From Fen-1038 sp042408355 (lineage in GTDB: Bacteria; Chloroflexota; Anaerolineae; Anaerolineales; Villigracilaceae), in NCBI GenBank assembly GCA_042408355.1, contig JBHORD010000027.1, positions 1 through 33,140 on the forward strand: a stretch of 33,140 bases of DNA, written 5' to 3'. Position 1 is the stretch's first letter, and each line of letters starts with the position of its first letter. The translations under genes and the position numbers were made by a program. Below the pieces are notes generated by a model that did not search any database, was not told the origin of the DNA, and saw only the letters and a program-made list of their open reading frames with translations. This document shows, piece by piece, positions 14,457 to 21,325 of this stretch.

Positions 14457-16250
14457 TCAGTAAACGCGCTCCTTCGGCTGATATTTGGTGATGACCACCG
14501 GCTTATAGCCGATCTCGATTTTGCCGTTCCTCTTCCAGGCCAAGGTGTGCTTGAGCCAGTTGACGTCATCGCGTTTTTGGAAGTCTTCGCGCGAATGTCC
14601 GCCGCGCGACTCCTTTCGATTCAGCGCGCACTCGGCAATGACCTCGGACACTTCCAGCATATTGCCCAGCTCCCATGCGTTGAGCAATTCGGTGTTGAAG
14701 ATTTTGCCCGTGTCTGTGATGCGAACGTGTTTGAAGCGTTCCTTCCATTCATGGATTTTTTCGATGGCGGACTTCATGCCCTTCTCATTGCGGTAAATGC
14801 CGACTTCCTCGAACATTACTTTTTTCATTTCACGGCTGATGTCGAAAACGTTCTCTTTGCCGGACCCGCTGCGGAGCCCGTCAAATTGAGCGCGCGCTTC
14901 TTCTGTCGGATCCTCCGGCAACTTCTGGAAGTCGGCCTGCCGGGCGTATTCCGCGGCGCGCAAGCCTGCATGTTTGCCAAACACCACGAGATCGAGCAAC
15001 GAATTCGTTCCAAGCCGATTTGCCCCGTGGACGGAAACGCACGCGCATTCGCCCGCCGCATAAAGTCCGGGAAAGACCGTGTTTTTGTCGTCAATCACCA
15101 CTTCGCCGAATTTATTGGTGGGAATGCCGCCCATCGTGTAATGCGCCGTCGGTTGGATGGGCATCATCTGTGTCATCGGGTCAATGCCGAGGTAAACGCG
15201 GTTGAAGTCCACAATATCTGGAAGTTTCTTTAGCAATTCCTCGGCGGTAATGGTATATGGCGAGCCGTCGGGATTGGTGCGCCCGTCCTCTGCCGCGTAT
15301 TTGACGATTGACTCGGGACGCGCGTCAAGATAAACATAATTTTGTCCGTTGACGCCGCGTCCTTCGCGGATTTCGGTGTAGATGGCGCGGCTCACCACAT
15401 CGCGCGAAGCCAAATCTTTGACGTGCGGCGCGTACTTCGGCATGAAGCGTTCGCCCTTGCCGTTGATCAACACGCCGCCCTCGCCGCGCACGCCTTCTGT
15501 AATGAGAATTCCCAATTTATAAATTCCGGTTGGATGGAACTGGAAGAATTCCATATCTTCGAGCGGCAAACCCCGCCGCAGGAGGATTGCCGCTCCATCG
15601 CCGGTGTACGCGTACGCGTTCGACGTCACTTCAAAGACGCGGCCATGTCCGCCTGTGGCAAAGATGACCGCTTTGGCGTGGAACGTGTGAAGTTCTCCGG
15701 TTGCCAGTTCAACAGCGACAACGCCGGCGGCTTTGCCGTTTACGATGAGAAAGTCCAGGACCTGATACTCATCGAAAAAGTTGACGTTGTTCTTCAGACA
15801 TTGCTGGTACAGCGTTTGGAGAATCATGTGACCGGTTCGATCGGCGGCGTGGCAGGCGCGTCGGACGGGTTTGCCGGTCACGTTGTTGGTATGACCGCCA
15901 AAGTTGCGTTGCAGGATTCGTCCTTCGGGTGTGCGGTCGAACGGCAGTCCCATGTGTTCGAGTTCGAGTACCGCGTCAATGGCTTCGTTGCACATGAACT
16001 CAATGGCGTCCTGATCGCCAAGATAATCCGAGCCTTTAACTGTGTCGTAGGTGTGCCATTCAGGTTTGTCTTCTTCAAGGTTTCCAAATGCCGCACTGAT
16101 TCCGCCCTGCGCCGCGCCGGTATGGGAGCGGGTTGGATATAACTTGCTGATGACGGCGGTCTTGGCGTTTCGCGAAGCATACAAGCCGGCCATGAGGCCG
16201 GAGCCGCCCGCGCCGACAACCACTACATCAAATTCGTGAACGTTTGCCAT
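14457..16250 (-). CDS. sdhA: Succinate dehydrogenase flavoprotein subunit
   Basis: This 597-residue catalytic subunit oxidises succinate to fumarate with covalently bound FAD. The FAD-binding Rossmann motif VVVGAGGSGLMAGLYASRNA is at 10-29. The HTGAAQGG motif has His43 as the covalent FAD attachment site, equivalent to H45 of the E. coli enzyme. GRIL, GHTNNV, GERFMPKYAP and ANRLGTNSLLDLV are all present in family order, covering the capping domain and the active-site arginines. An AGGAG ribosome binding site overlaps the stop of the upstream anchor gene, so translation is coupled. The enzyme could run as fumarate reductase in the reverse direction, and sequence alone does not settle this. The short two-protein anchor and the nearby complex III favour succinate oxidation. 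Confidence 0.97.
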   Translation of the reverse strand: MANVHEFDVVVVGAGGSGLMAGLYASRNAKTAVISKLYPTRSHTGAAQGGISAAFGNLEEDKPEWHTYDTVKGSDYLGDQDAIEFMCNEAIDAVLELEHMGLPFDRTPEGRILQRNFGGHTNNVTGKPVRRACHAADRTGHMILQTLYQQCLKNNVNFFDEYQVLDFLIVNGKAAGVVAVELATGELHTFHAKAVIFATGGHGRVFEVTSNAYAYTGDGAAILLRRGLPLEDMEFFQFHPTGIYKLGILITEGVRGEGGVLINGKGERFMPKYAPHVKDLASRDVVSRAIYTEIREGRGVNGQNYVYLDARPESIVKYAAEDGRTNPDGSPYTITAEELLKKLPDIVDFNRVYLGIDPMTQMMPIQPTAHYTMGGIPTNKFGEVVIDDKNTVFPGLYAAGECACVSVHGANRLGTNSLLDLVVFGKHAGLRAAEYARQADFQKLPEDPTEEARAQFDGLRSGSGKENVFDISREMKKVMFEEVGIYRNEKGMKSAIEKIHEWKERFKHVRITDTGKIFNTELLNAWELGNMLEVSEVIAECALNRKESRGGHSREDFQKRDDVNWLKHTLAWKRNGKIEIGYKPVVITKYQPKERVY

Positions 16251-16259
16251 GCAAAACTC

Positions 16260-16697
16260 CTAAGAAGTCCAGATTACGTAAAGACCGATGATAATCATCG
16301 CGGCCATGAAGACAATGCTGATATTTCGAACGATTCGCCGTCCTAATGGTTTTACGATGTAGTCATCGCAGATTACAACCAGTCCATGCACACCATGCGC
16401 GGTCGCAACGAGCAATAACAGGCTGGCGACGAATCTCCAAAATGGGGTTGACCACGGCGCCAGGTCTGGCACGTTCGTGTTGCGCACATGGGTGAGGTTG
16501 GGCATGAAGCCCCAGCGCATTACATCCGCCAGATTCATTTGCGTGCGCGCGCCCATGATGAGCGCGCCGATGATCGCAAAGAGAATCAACGCGTACATGG
16601 CCAATGCGGAAAGACGCGTGAAAATCCACATGATCATTTCGAAATTAAAGCCGCGTTGGGTGATGGGCACGGTCCTCGATTTTGGTGCTGTGGCCAT
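16260..16697 (-). CDS. sdhD: Succinate dehydrogenase membrane anchor subunit
   Basis: This 145-residue protein has three membrane helices (about 30-50, 86-108 and 122-143). It forms half of the membrane anchor that holds haem b and the quinone site. The second helix ends in AHGVHGLVVICDDY, which resembles the conserved SdhD pattern H-G-x-x-G-x-x-x-x-x-x-D-Y, with a histidine that can ligate haem. It begins one base after the sdhC stop and is followed by sdhA at 9 bp. Anchor subunits diverge fast, so the C/D assignment rests mainly on this motif and on gene order. Confidence 0.88.
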   Translation of the reverse strand: MATAPKSRTVPITQRGFNFEMIMWIFTRLSALAMYALILFAIIGALIMGARTQMNLADVMRWGFMPNLTHVRNTNVPDLAPWSTPFWRFVASLLLLVATAHGVHGLVVICDDYIVKPLGRRIVRNISIVFMAAMIIIGLYVIWTS

Positions 16698-16698
16698 T

Positions 16699-17073
16699 TT
16701 AGCCTCCCAATCCTGTGCGGATGATTACGTAGAGAGCCAGTCCGTAAATGGGCAGAAACACCGCCCATTCCACCCAGATGGCTTCACGTTGATAAACGAT
16801 CAATTTCGGGAACAGATCGAGAATGGTGATTCGCAGGCCATTGATGGCGTGGAACAATACAAAAAAGAAAATAAAGATTTGAAAGCCCCAGTTCTCATAA
16901 ATGGAATTGGCGAAGATTCCAATCTGTCCTCCCACGAATGATGCCAGAATGTGAATTGTGATGAAGATCGCCATTCCCAGTCCGCCGATGCGGTGCAGGA
17001 TAAACGTCAGCATCGGGCCCTGCCCTTTGTAGCGCAGAGCAGTCGCCAGGCTAACGTTCCTTGTCAGACTCAT
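16699..17073 (-). CDS. sdhC: Succinate dehydrogenase cytochrome b subunit
   Basis: This 124-residue membrane subunit has three helices. The FILHRIGGLGMAIFITIHIL segment carries the conserved H-R-x-(T/G)-G pattern of SdhC, and FHAINGLRITILDLFP carries the F-H-x-x-N-G-L-R-x-x-x-x-D signature with the haem-ligating histidine. I placed the start at 17073, eleven codons inside the longest frame. A consensus AAGGAGG lies five bases before this ATG, and no site precedes the earlier one. It is the first gene of sdhCDAB. The upstream DNA holds an inverted repeat (17103-17133) that could be a regulator site, then a dispersed repeat. Confidence 0.92.
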   Translation of the reverse strand: MSLTRNVSLATALRYKGQGPMLTFILHRIGGLGMAIFITIHILASFVGGQIGIFANSIYENWGFQIFIFFFVLFHAINGLRITILDLFPKLIVYQREAIWVEWAVFLPIYGLALYVIIRTGLGG

Positions 17074-17102
17074 CTTTGCCTCCTTGGAGAAATTTTGCAT
17101 GA

Positions 17103-17133
17103 GCACATATTTTACCTCTTGTTGGGTATGTGC
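17103..17133. promoter_or_regulatory. Inverted repeat upstream of sdhC (possible operator)
   Basis: GCACATA (17103-17109) and TATGTGC (17127-17133) form perfect 7-bp arms with a 17-bp spacer, 30-60 bp before the sdhC start. A TAAAAT -10-like element lies inside on the minus strand, but I see no good -35. No regulator is encoded nearby. Confidence 0.35.
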
Positions 17134-17168
17134 AGTATTCGTTTTTATATTTGGGCTCTTCCGTGATT

Positions 17169-17335
17169 AACTGAAAAGAACCTGACCACGAAGGTTTGCC
17201 CTGATTGGCAAAGCCGCGCTGAAGTGTGGGGCAATGCTTGAATTTTATGGCAGTTTTCCTTCGTGACCTTCGCGTCACGTCGGCTGGCTTGGTACAAGCC
17301 TTTGTGGTTGAAAACGGTTTTCCCGTTAAAAACGG
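17169..17335 (+). repeat. Dispersed intergenic repeat, copy A
   Basis: This segment aligns over its whole length of about 167 bp with the reverse complement of 26494-26663. Shared blocks include TGCCCTGA(T/C)TGGC, ATGCTTGAATTTTATGGCAG, CCTTCGCGTCAC, GTACAAGCCTTT and TTAAAAACGG. Differences are mostly single bases plus one short indel. It has no open frame of its own and carries no transposase, so it is a non-coding repeat family. Confidence 0.85.
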
Positions 17336-17377
17336 AGAATCATATTTTGTTATTGTGCGCCAGCAAGTGACGCAATG

Positions 17378-17397
17378 GAGCAAGAGGCCTCTTGCTC
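17378..17397. promoter_or_regulatory. Perfect 20-bp palindrome between sdh and complex III operons
   Basis: GAGCAAGAGG is followed at once by its exact reverse complement, with no spacer. A loop-free palindrome of this length suits a dimeric regulator rather than an RNA hairpin. It lies 340 bp before the Rieske gene and 305 bp before sdhC. Confidence 0.5.
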
Positions 17398-17449
17398 TAC
17401 AAAGCGCATCGCTTGTTTTGAGTCATTCTCGCGCGATAAGCGGGCCGCC

Positions 17450-17513
17450 AAATAACGAGGCGATTATCCTTTGGCAATTTAAAGCCAGAAAGTGACAATC
17501 GTCCTCGTTATTT
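17450..17513. repeat. Long cruciform-capable inverted repeat
   Basis: Arms AAATAACGAGGCGATT (17450-17465) and AATCGTCCTCGTTATTT (17497-17513) pair over 16 bp with one bulged T. Inside the 31-base loop a smaller hairpin (TTGGC / GCCAG around AATTTAAA) can form. No T-tract follows. It could be a structural RNA, a miniature inverted-repeat element or a DNA cruciform. Confidence 0.65.
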
Positions 17514-17551
17514 CATTCCACACATCCTCTAATGCAGGGCTGATAGACCTT

Positions 17552-17557
17552 TATAAT
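17552..17557 (+). promoter_or_regulatory. -10 element, probable promoter of the complex III operon
   Basis: A perfect TATAAT lies 158 bp before the Rieske ATG. No clear -35 is visible at 16-18 bp. If it is used, the message has a leader of about 150 bases that includes the hairpin at 17630-17679. Confidence 0.35.
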
Positions 17558-17629
17558 CCAAAATGAAAGATAGTATTTATTGTATGGATTATGAAATTCT
17601 AATTGAGTTGTTGCGTCATTGCGAATGCG

Positions 17630-17679
17630 AAGAGACGGGACCCATTTGGGAGTGAATCCATTCCCATTTTGGGTCTCTT
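17630..17679 (+). promoter_or_regulatory. Leader hairpin before the Rieske gene
   Basis: AAGAGA (17630-17635) pairs with TCTCTT (17674-17679). Inner pairs are ACCCA with TGGGT and TGGGA with TCCCA. The result is a long interrupted stem that ends 36 bases before the ATG. The ribosome binding site lies outside it. It may affect message stability or translation of the operon. Confidence 0.5.
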
Positions 17680-17715
17680 ATAAATTGCACTGCCGCACGA
17701 TTCTTGGAGGTGTCT

Positions 17716-18228
17716 ATGTCTGACGAAAGCCATTCGGGCCCCAACGAAATTAGCCGCCGCGATTTCATCAAAGTCACGACCGGCATCGTTGGCGGAGTGA
17801 TCGGGCTGGTGGTCGGGTTGCCGGCCATTGCTTATTTGCTCGATCCCGCTTTCAAGTCCGGGGCGAAAGAAGCGTGGATTCCCATCGGTAAAGTGGCGGA
17901 CATGCAGGTTGGCACGCCGTACGCGTTCTCGTTTACGCGCGTGCAGGTCAATGGATGGGAGCGCACTTCGACAAGTCATGGCGGGTTTGTGATTCGCAAG
18001 TCGGATAATCCAAGCGACATGGTTATTTTCAACAGCCGCTGTACACACCTCGGCTGTACGGTCAATTGGAAGGCTGATGCGCAGGCGTTTATCTGTCCGT
18101 GCCACGATGGAAAATTCAGCATTGATGGAAAAGTTTTGGGCGGGCCGCCGCCGCGCCCGCTCGACAAGTTTACAGATTTCCGCGTTACTGAAGACGGTGT
18201 GCTTGAAATCTTTTATAAGGAAAGTTAG
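17716..18228 (+). CDS. petC: Rieske iron-sulfur protein of a bc-type complex
   Basis: This 170-residue Rieske subunit takes electrons from menaquinol at the outer quinone site and passes them to cytochrome c. The N-terminus carries a twin-arginine motif, SRRDFIK (13-19), before a single membrane anchor (about 22-42), so it is probably exported folded by the Tat system with its cluster in place. The cluster motif CTHLGC (109-114) and CPCH (127-130) give ligands C109, H111, C127 and H130, with C114 and C129 as the disulfide. GGPPPRPL (142-149) is the Pro loop. I chose the ATG at 17716 because GGAGG lies six bases upstream. The cytochrome b gene follows after 2 bases. Confidence 0.95.
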   Translation: MSDESHSGPNEISRRDFIKVTTGIVGGVIGLVVGLPAIAYLLDPAFKSGAKEAWIPIGKVADMQVGTPYAFSFTRVQVNGWERTSTSHGGFVIRKSDNPSDMVIFNSRCTHLGCTVNWKADAQAFICPCHDGKFSIDGKVLGGPPPRPLDKFTDFRVTEDGVLEIFYKES

Positions 18229-18230
18229 CC

Positions 18231-18890
18231 ATGTGGAAAAAAGTTTATGAATGGCTGGATGAACGGCTTGGCCTGAACGATCTTTATAAGAATCTGCTTG
18301 ACCGCCCCGAACCGAAAGGCAACTGGTGGAACACCCTGGGCTCCGCCAGTTTGTTTCTGTTCATCATGCAGGGCGTAACCGGAATTTTTTTGACGGTTTA
18401 TTACACGCCTTCGCCCGATCATGCGTATGACAGCATCAACTACATCATGAACGGGGTGGCGTTTGGCTGGCTGATCCGGGGCATTCATCATTGGGGCGCA
18501 ACCCTGATGGTGGTTGTTGTTTTCATCCACATGCTGCGCGTATTCGTGACTGCTTCGTTCAAATACCCGCGTGAGCTGACGTGGCTGATTGGCATCGGCT
18601 TGTTCCTTGTGACGTTGGGGATGGGCTTTACCGGATACCTCCTTCCATGGAATCAGCAATCCTATTGGGCGACGACGGTCGGCACACAGATTGCGGGAAG
18701 CGTTCCGCTCATCGGCGATTTCATTCTCAAAGCCCTGCGCGGCGGTCCGGACCTGAGCGCGCTCACGTTACAGCGGTTTTTCTCCGCCCATATCTGGATG
18801 CTGCCAGCCGCTTTGGCCGGTTTGATCGGCGTGCATTTGTATCTGATCATCAAACATGGCGAATCTAACTTCCCATCGAAGGAAGATTAA
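18231..18890 (+). CDS. petB: Cytochrome b6-type subunit of menaquinol:cytochrome c oxidoreductase
   Basis: This 219-residue, four-helix cytochrome b is of the short b6 type. The four haem ligands fall at H86, H100, H187 and H202, the same numbering as plant cytochrome b6. The second pair is separated by 14 residues, the b6 spacing. GFTGYLLPWNQQSYWA (132-147) forms the quinol-site region. Residue 35 is Thr, not the Cys that binds the extra haem c in b6f and some Firmicute complexes, so that haem is probably absent. The second half of a full-length cytochrome b is encoded separately by the next gene, 10 bp downstream. The symbol is used by analogy with b6f complexes. Confidence 0.95.
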   Translation: MWKKVYEWLDERLGLNDLYKNLLDRPEPKGNWWNTLGSASLFLFIMQGVTGIFLTVYYTPSPDHAYDSINYIMNGVAFGWLIRGIHHWGATLMVVVVFIHMLRVFVTASFKYPRELTWLIGIGLFLVTLGMGFTGYLLPWNQQSYWATTVGTQIAGSVPLIGDFILKALRGGPDLSALTLQRFFSAHIWMLPAALAGLIGVHLYLIIKHGESNFPSKED

Positions 18891-18900
18891 GGAATACGCT

Positions 18901-20328
18901 ATGGATAGCGAAACAAAACAGAAAATCAACAAGCGCTATGAGCGCGCCCTCCATCGAGGCGAACGATTCTGGCCCGACAGTATTTTCAAAGACGTGATCG
19001 TATCTTTGGGAATCTTTATCCTGCTGATCATGCTGGCGACCTTTATCGGCGTAGAAGCCCAGCCCCGGGTTGACCCAAGTGATACGACTTACATTCCCCG
19101 CCCCGAATGGTATTTTCTCTTCCTGTTTAAATTCCTTGCCATCTACGGACAGATTCCCGTGCTTGGAAAAATCGAATGGCTGGCGACCGTTCTCGTTCCA
19201 GGGCTGGCTATTTTGATTTTGGCGTTAATGCCGTTCATTGACCGCAGTCCATATCGTTATTACGGGAAACGCGTCCTGCCGATTTCGGTCATGGCGATCA
19301 TTGTAGTGGACATTGTGATGTTGACGATTATGGCGGATGTCCCCACCGTCACCGAAAATGGCTCAATGCTGCCCGGCATCCTTCAAGCCATTGCGGGCAT
19401 GGTCATTCCTCTGGTTGCGATCATCCTGTTGTTTCTGATGGCGTTTGTTTTCAAGAAGACCTCCACCAAAACCATGATCTGGATAGCGGCCATCTCAGCC
19501 GTCTTGACCATCGGATTGACGGGCGGCGTGCTGGCGGCCTTCCCCGCGCCTGCCGCACAGGAAACATCCGTGGCGACGACATTGGTTGATCAAATCGTGG
19601 CGGGACAGGATCTGTATTCTGTGAACTGCACGGAATGTCATGGCGAGGATGGCAAGGTCACAAAGATCGAAGGGGTAAAAGGGCTGGAGGGTAAATTAAT
19701 TCCGGCCATCAACAGCACCGATGTTTTGTATACGCTGGATGACGCCACTCTGGCGCAGGTCATCGCGTATGGTCGCCCGGAGGCGGGTATGACGCCGTTT
19801 GGGAAAGCCTACGGTGGCCAGCTCTCCACGAGCGATATTAACAACATCGTCACTTTCATGCGGTATACGTGGGATGATCGTTTTGAAGCGCCGAAACTCA
19901 AGCCTCTTTATCCTCCGCTGGCGGCGGGTGAAGTGCCATCGTACGACGTTCACATCGCACCGATTGTCAAACGTTATTGCCTGTCCTGCCATCAGGCTGG
20001 AAAGCAGAACAATAATTATCTGATGGATACATACGACGATATCTTGAAGACTGGCGATCAAGCGCCGAATGTGGTCGCAGGCGACGAGAACAGCATTCTG
20101 CTGAAAGTCATCGAAGGCACGCCTATTCCAGACCCGAGGAATCCCACGCAGACATTGATCCGCGCCATGCCGCCCAACGGTCATCTTAGCCCGGATATCA
20201 TAAATGTGTTTAAACTCTGGATTATGAATGGTATGCCGCAGACGGCTGAGGACGCCGCAAAACTCTCGGTCACGCCGACGCCGGCAACGGCTCCCGCGGG
20301 AACGCCCCCCGTTACGCCGACGCCGTAG
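18901..20328 (+). CDS. Subunit IV fused to a di-haem cytochrome c
   Basis: This 475-residue fusion combines the C-terminal half of cytochrome b (subunit IV) with two c-type haem domains. The subunit IV part (about 25-145) carries PEWY at 68-71, the quinol-oxidation motif, and FLFKFLAIYG. Two further helices follow (about 155-183 and 192-213), the last exporting the C-terminal part. Haem domain 1 has CTECH (243-247) with a likely distal Met297. Haem domain 2 has CLSCH (360-364) with likely Met423 in AMPPNGHL. It ends in a Pro/Thr tail. The start at 18901 follows a GGA-containing site. A longer frame from 18856 would overlap petB. Single-haem b/c fusions are known in menaquinol complexes, and the second domain looks like an added module. 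A strong terminator follows. Confidence 0.92.
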   Translation: MDSETKQKINKRYERALHRGERFWPDSIFKDVIVSLGIFILLIMLATFIGVEAQPRVDPSDTTYIPRPEWYFLFLFKFLAIYGQIPVLGKIEWLATVLVPGLAILILALMPFIDRSPYRYYGKRVLPISVMAIIVVDIVMLTIMADVPTVTENGSMLPGILQAIAGMVIPLVAIILLFLMAFVFKKTSTKTMIWIAAISAVLTIGLTGGVLAAFPAPAAQETSVATTLVDQIVAGQDLYSVNCTECHGEDGKVTKIEGVKGLEGKLIPAINSTDVLYTLDDATLAQVIAYGRPEAGMTPFGKAYGGQLSTSDINNIVTFMRYTWDDRFEAPKLKPLYPPLAAGEVPSYDVHIAPIVKRYCLSCHQAGKQNNNYLMDTYDDILKTGDQAPNVVAGDENSILLKVIEGTPIPDPRNPTQTLIRAMPPNGHLSPDIINVFKLWIMNGMPQTAEDAAKLSVTPTPATAPAGTPPVTPTP

Positions 20329-20340
20329 ACGATCTTGTCA

Positions 20341-20375
20341 AAAAGCCGCCTGTCATCCAGGCGGCTTTTATTTTT
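20341..20375 (+). terminator. Rho-independent terminator of the complex III operon
   Basis: A 12-bp stem (AAAAGCCGCCTG / CAGGCGGCTTTT, loop of 5) is followed by ATTTTTG. It starts 12 bp after the stop codon of the fused subunit. Confidence 0.93.
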
Positions 20376-20498
20376 GCACGAATCGAGTTTGGATTTTTAT
20401 CCGTTGATACACTGTGAGAAATATCTGCGCCAACTGTCGCGAAATTTATGAGATGCGGTTGCCATGCCTGATCGTCCAATCAATACTGGGCCGCCGCG

Positions 20499-20507
20499 TG
20501 CTATAAT
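20499..20507 (+). promoter_or_regulatory. Extended -10 promoter of the GT2 gene
   Basis: TGCTATAAT is a full extended -10 (TGn plus perfect TATAAT). It ends 12 bases before the ATG at 20520, giving a leader of at most about 5-7 bases. No -35 match is seen, and an extended -10 does not need one. Confidence 0.6.
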
Positions 20508-20519
20508 TTTTCAACTCGT

Positions 20520-21317
20520 ATGAATTCACTTTCCGACTTTCCAAAAGTTTCCATCGTTACTCCGTCCTATAATCAGGGCCGCTTTATTGAAGAATCGATT
20601 CGCTCCGTTTTACAGCAAAGTTACCCCAACATCGAATATATCGTCGTGGATGGCGGCTCAAAGGATGAGAGCGTCGAGATCATAAAGAAATATCAGGATC
20701 ATTTTGCATGGTGGGTTTCAGAAAAAGACCGGGGTCATGCGGACGCTTTGAATAAAGGCTTTTCGCATGCCACAGGAGAGATTCTGGCGTGGTTAAATTC
20801 GGATGACGTTTATTTTCCAGACGCCGTTTCTGAGGCAGTCTCCATTTTGAAAGCCCATCCTGAAGTTGGGATGGTTTACGGCGACGCGGAGCTTATTGAC
20901 GATTCCGGCGCAACCATCGGACAGTTTGCATCCAAACAGACGGATTATCGGCGGATGCTGCGCGGCTCGGTGCATATCCCGCAGGCCACTACATTTTTCC
21001 GCGCAGATTTATGGCGCGCGGTCGGCCCGCTCGATCTCTCACTGTTCTTTAGCTTTGACTACGATCTTTGGGTCCGGCTGGCGAAAGTGTCGAGATTGCT
21101 GTATGTTCCCAGACGCTGGGCGAAATTCCGCATTCATGGCGAAGGGAAAACCGTCATCAATGATGACCGCTGCTATCCCGACATGTTACGTGTGCTCGAA
21201 CGCGAAGGAGGCCACTGGCTTTCGTGGCTGCGTCTGCGGATGATCACGCGTAAAGTCTTCTATTCCTGGCTGCCGTGGAAGTTTCGACTCCGCCTGCGAA
21301 AACTTCTCACACTCTGA
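20520..21317 (+). CDS. GT2 family glycosyltransferase
   Basis: This 265-residue inverting glycosyltransferase has the GT-A fold. It starts with VSIVTPSYNQGRFIEESIRS, the typical GT2 opening. VDGGSKDES (43-51) binds the nucleotide, and LNSDD (92-96) is the metal-binding DXD-like motif. WWVSEKDRGHADALNKGF precedes it, as in close relatives. It is a clear paralogue of the GT2 at 26668-27612. No ribosome binding site is present, and an extended -10 lies 12 bases before the ATG, so the message is probably leaderless. It is transcribed alone on the plus strand and converges on the epimerase gene with 8 bp between them. The sugar transferred is unknown. Confidence 0.9.
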   Translation: MNSLSDFPKVSIVTPSYNQGRFIEESIRSVLQQSYPNIEYIVVDGGSKDESVEIIKKYQDHFAWWVSEKDRGHADALNKGFSHATGEILAWLNSDDVYFPDAVSEAVSILKAHPEVGMVYGDAELIDDSGATIGQFASKQTDYRRMLRGSVHIPQATTFFRADLWRAVGPLDLSLFFSFDYDLWVRLAKVSRLLYVPRRWAKFRIHGEGKTVINDDRCYPDMLRVLEREGGHWLSWLRLRMITRKVFYSWLPWKFRLRLRKLLTL

Positions 21318-21325
21318 CAAGAGCG

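Noticed and set aside
14436..16142. Long plus-strand frames opposite sdhA
   Set aside because: They are shadows of a fully conserved flavoprotein gene with no likeness to known proteins.
17599..18105. A 168-codon minus-strand frame opposite petC
   Set aside because: It overlaps the Rieske cluster motifs on the other strand and the leader hairpin.
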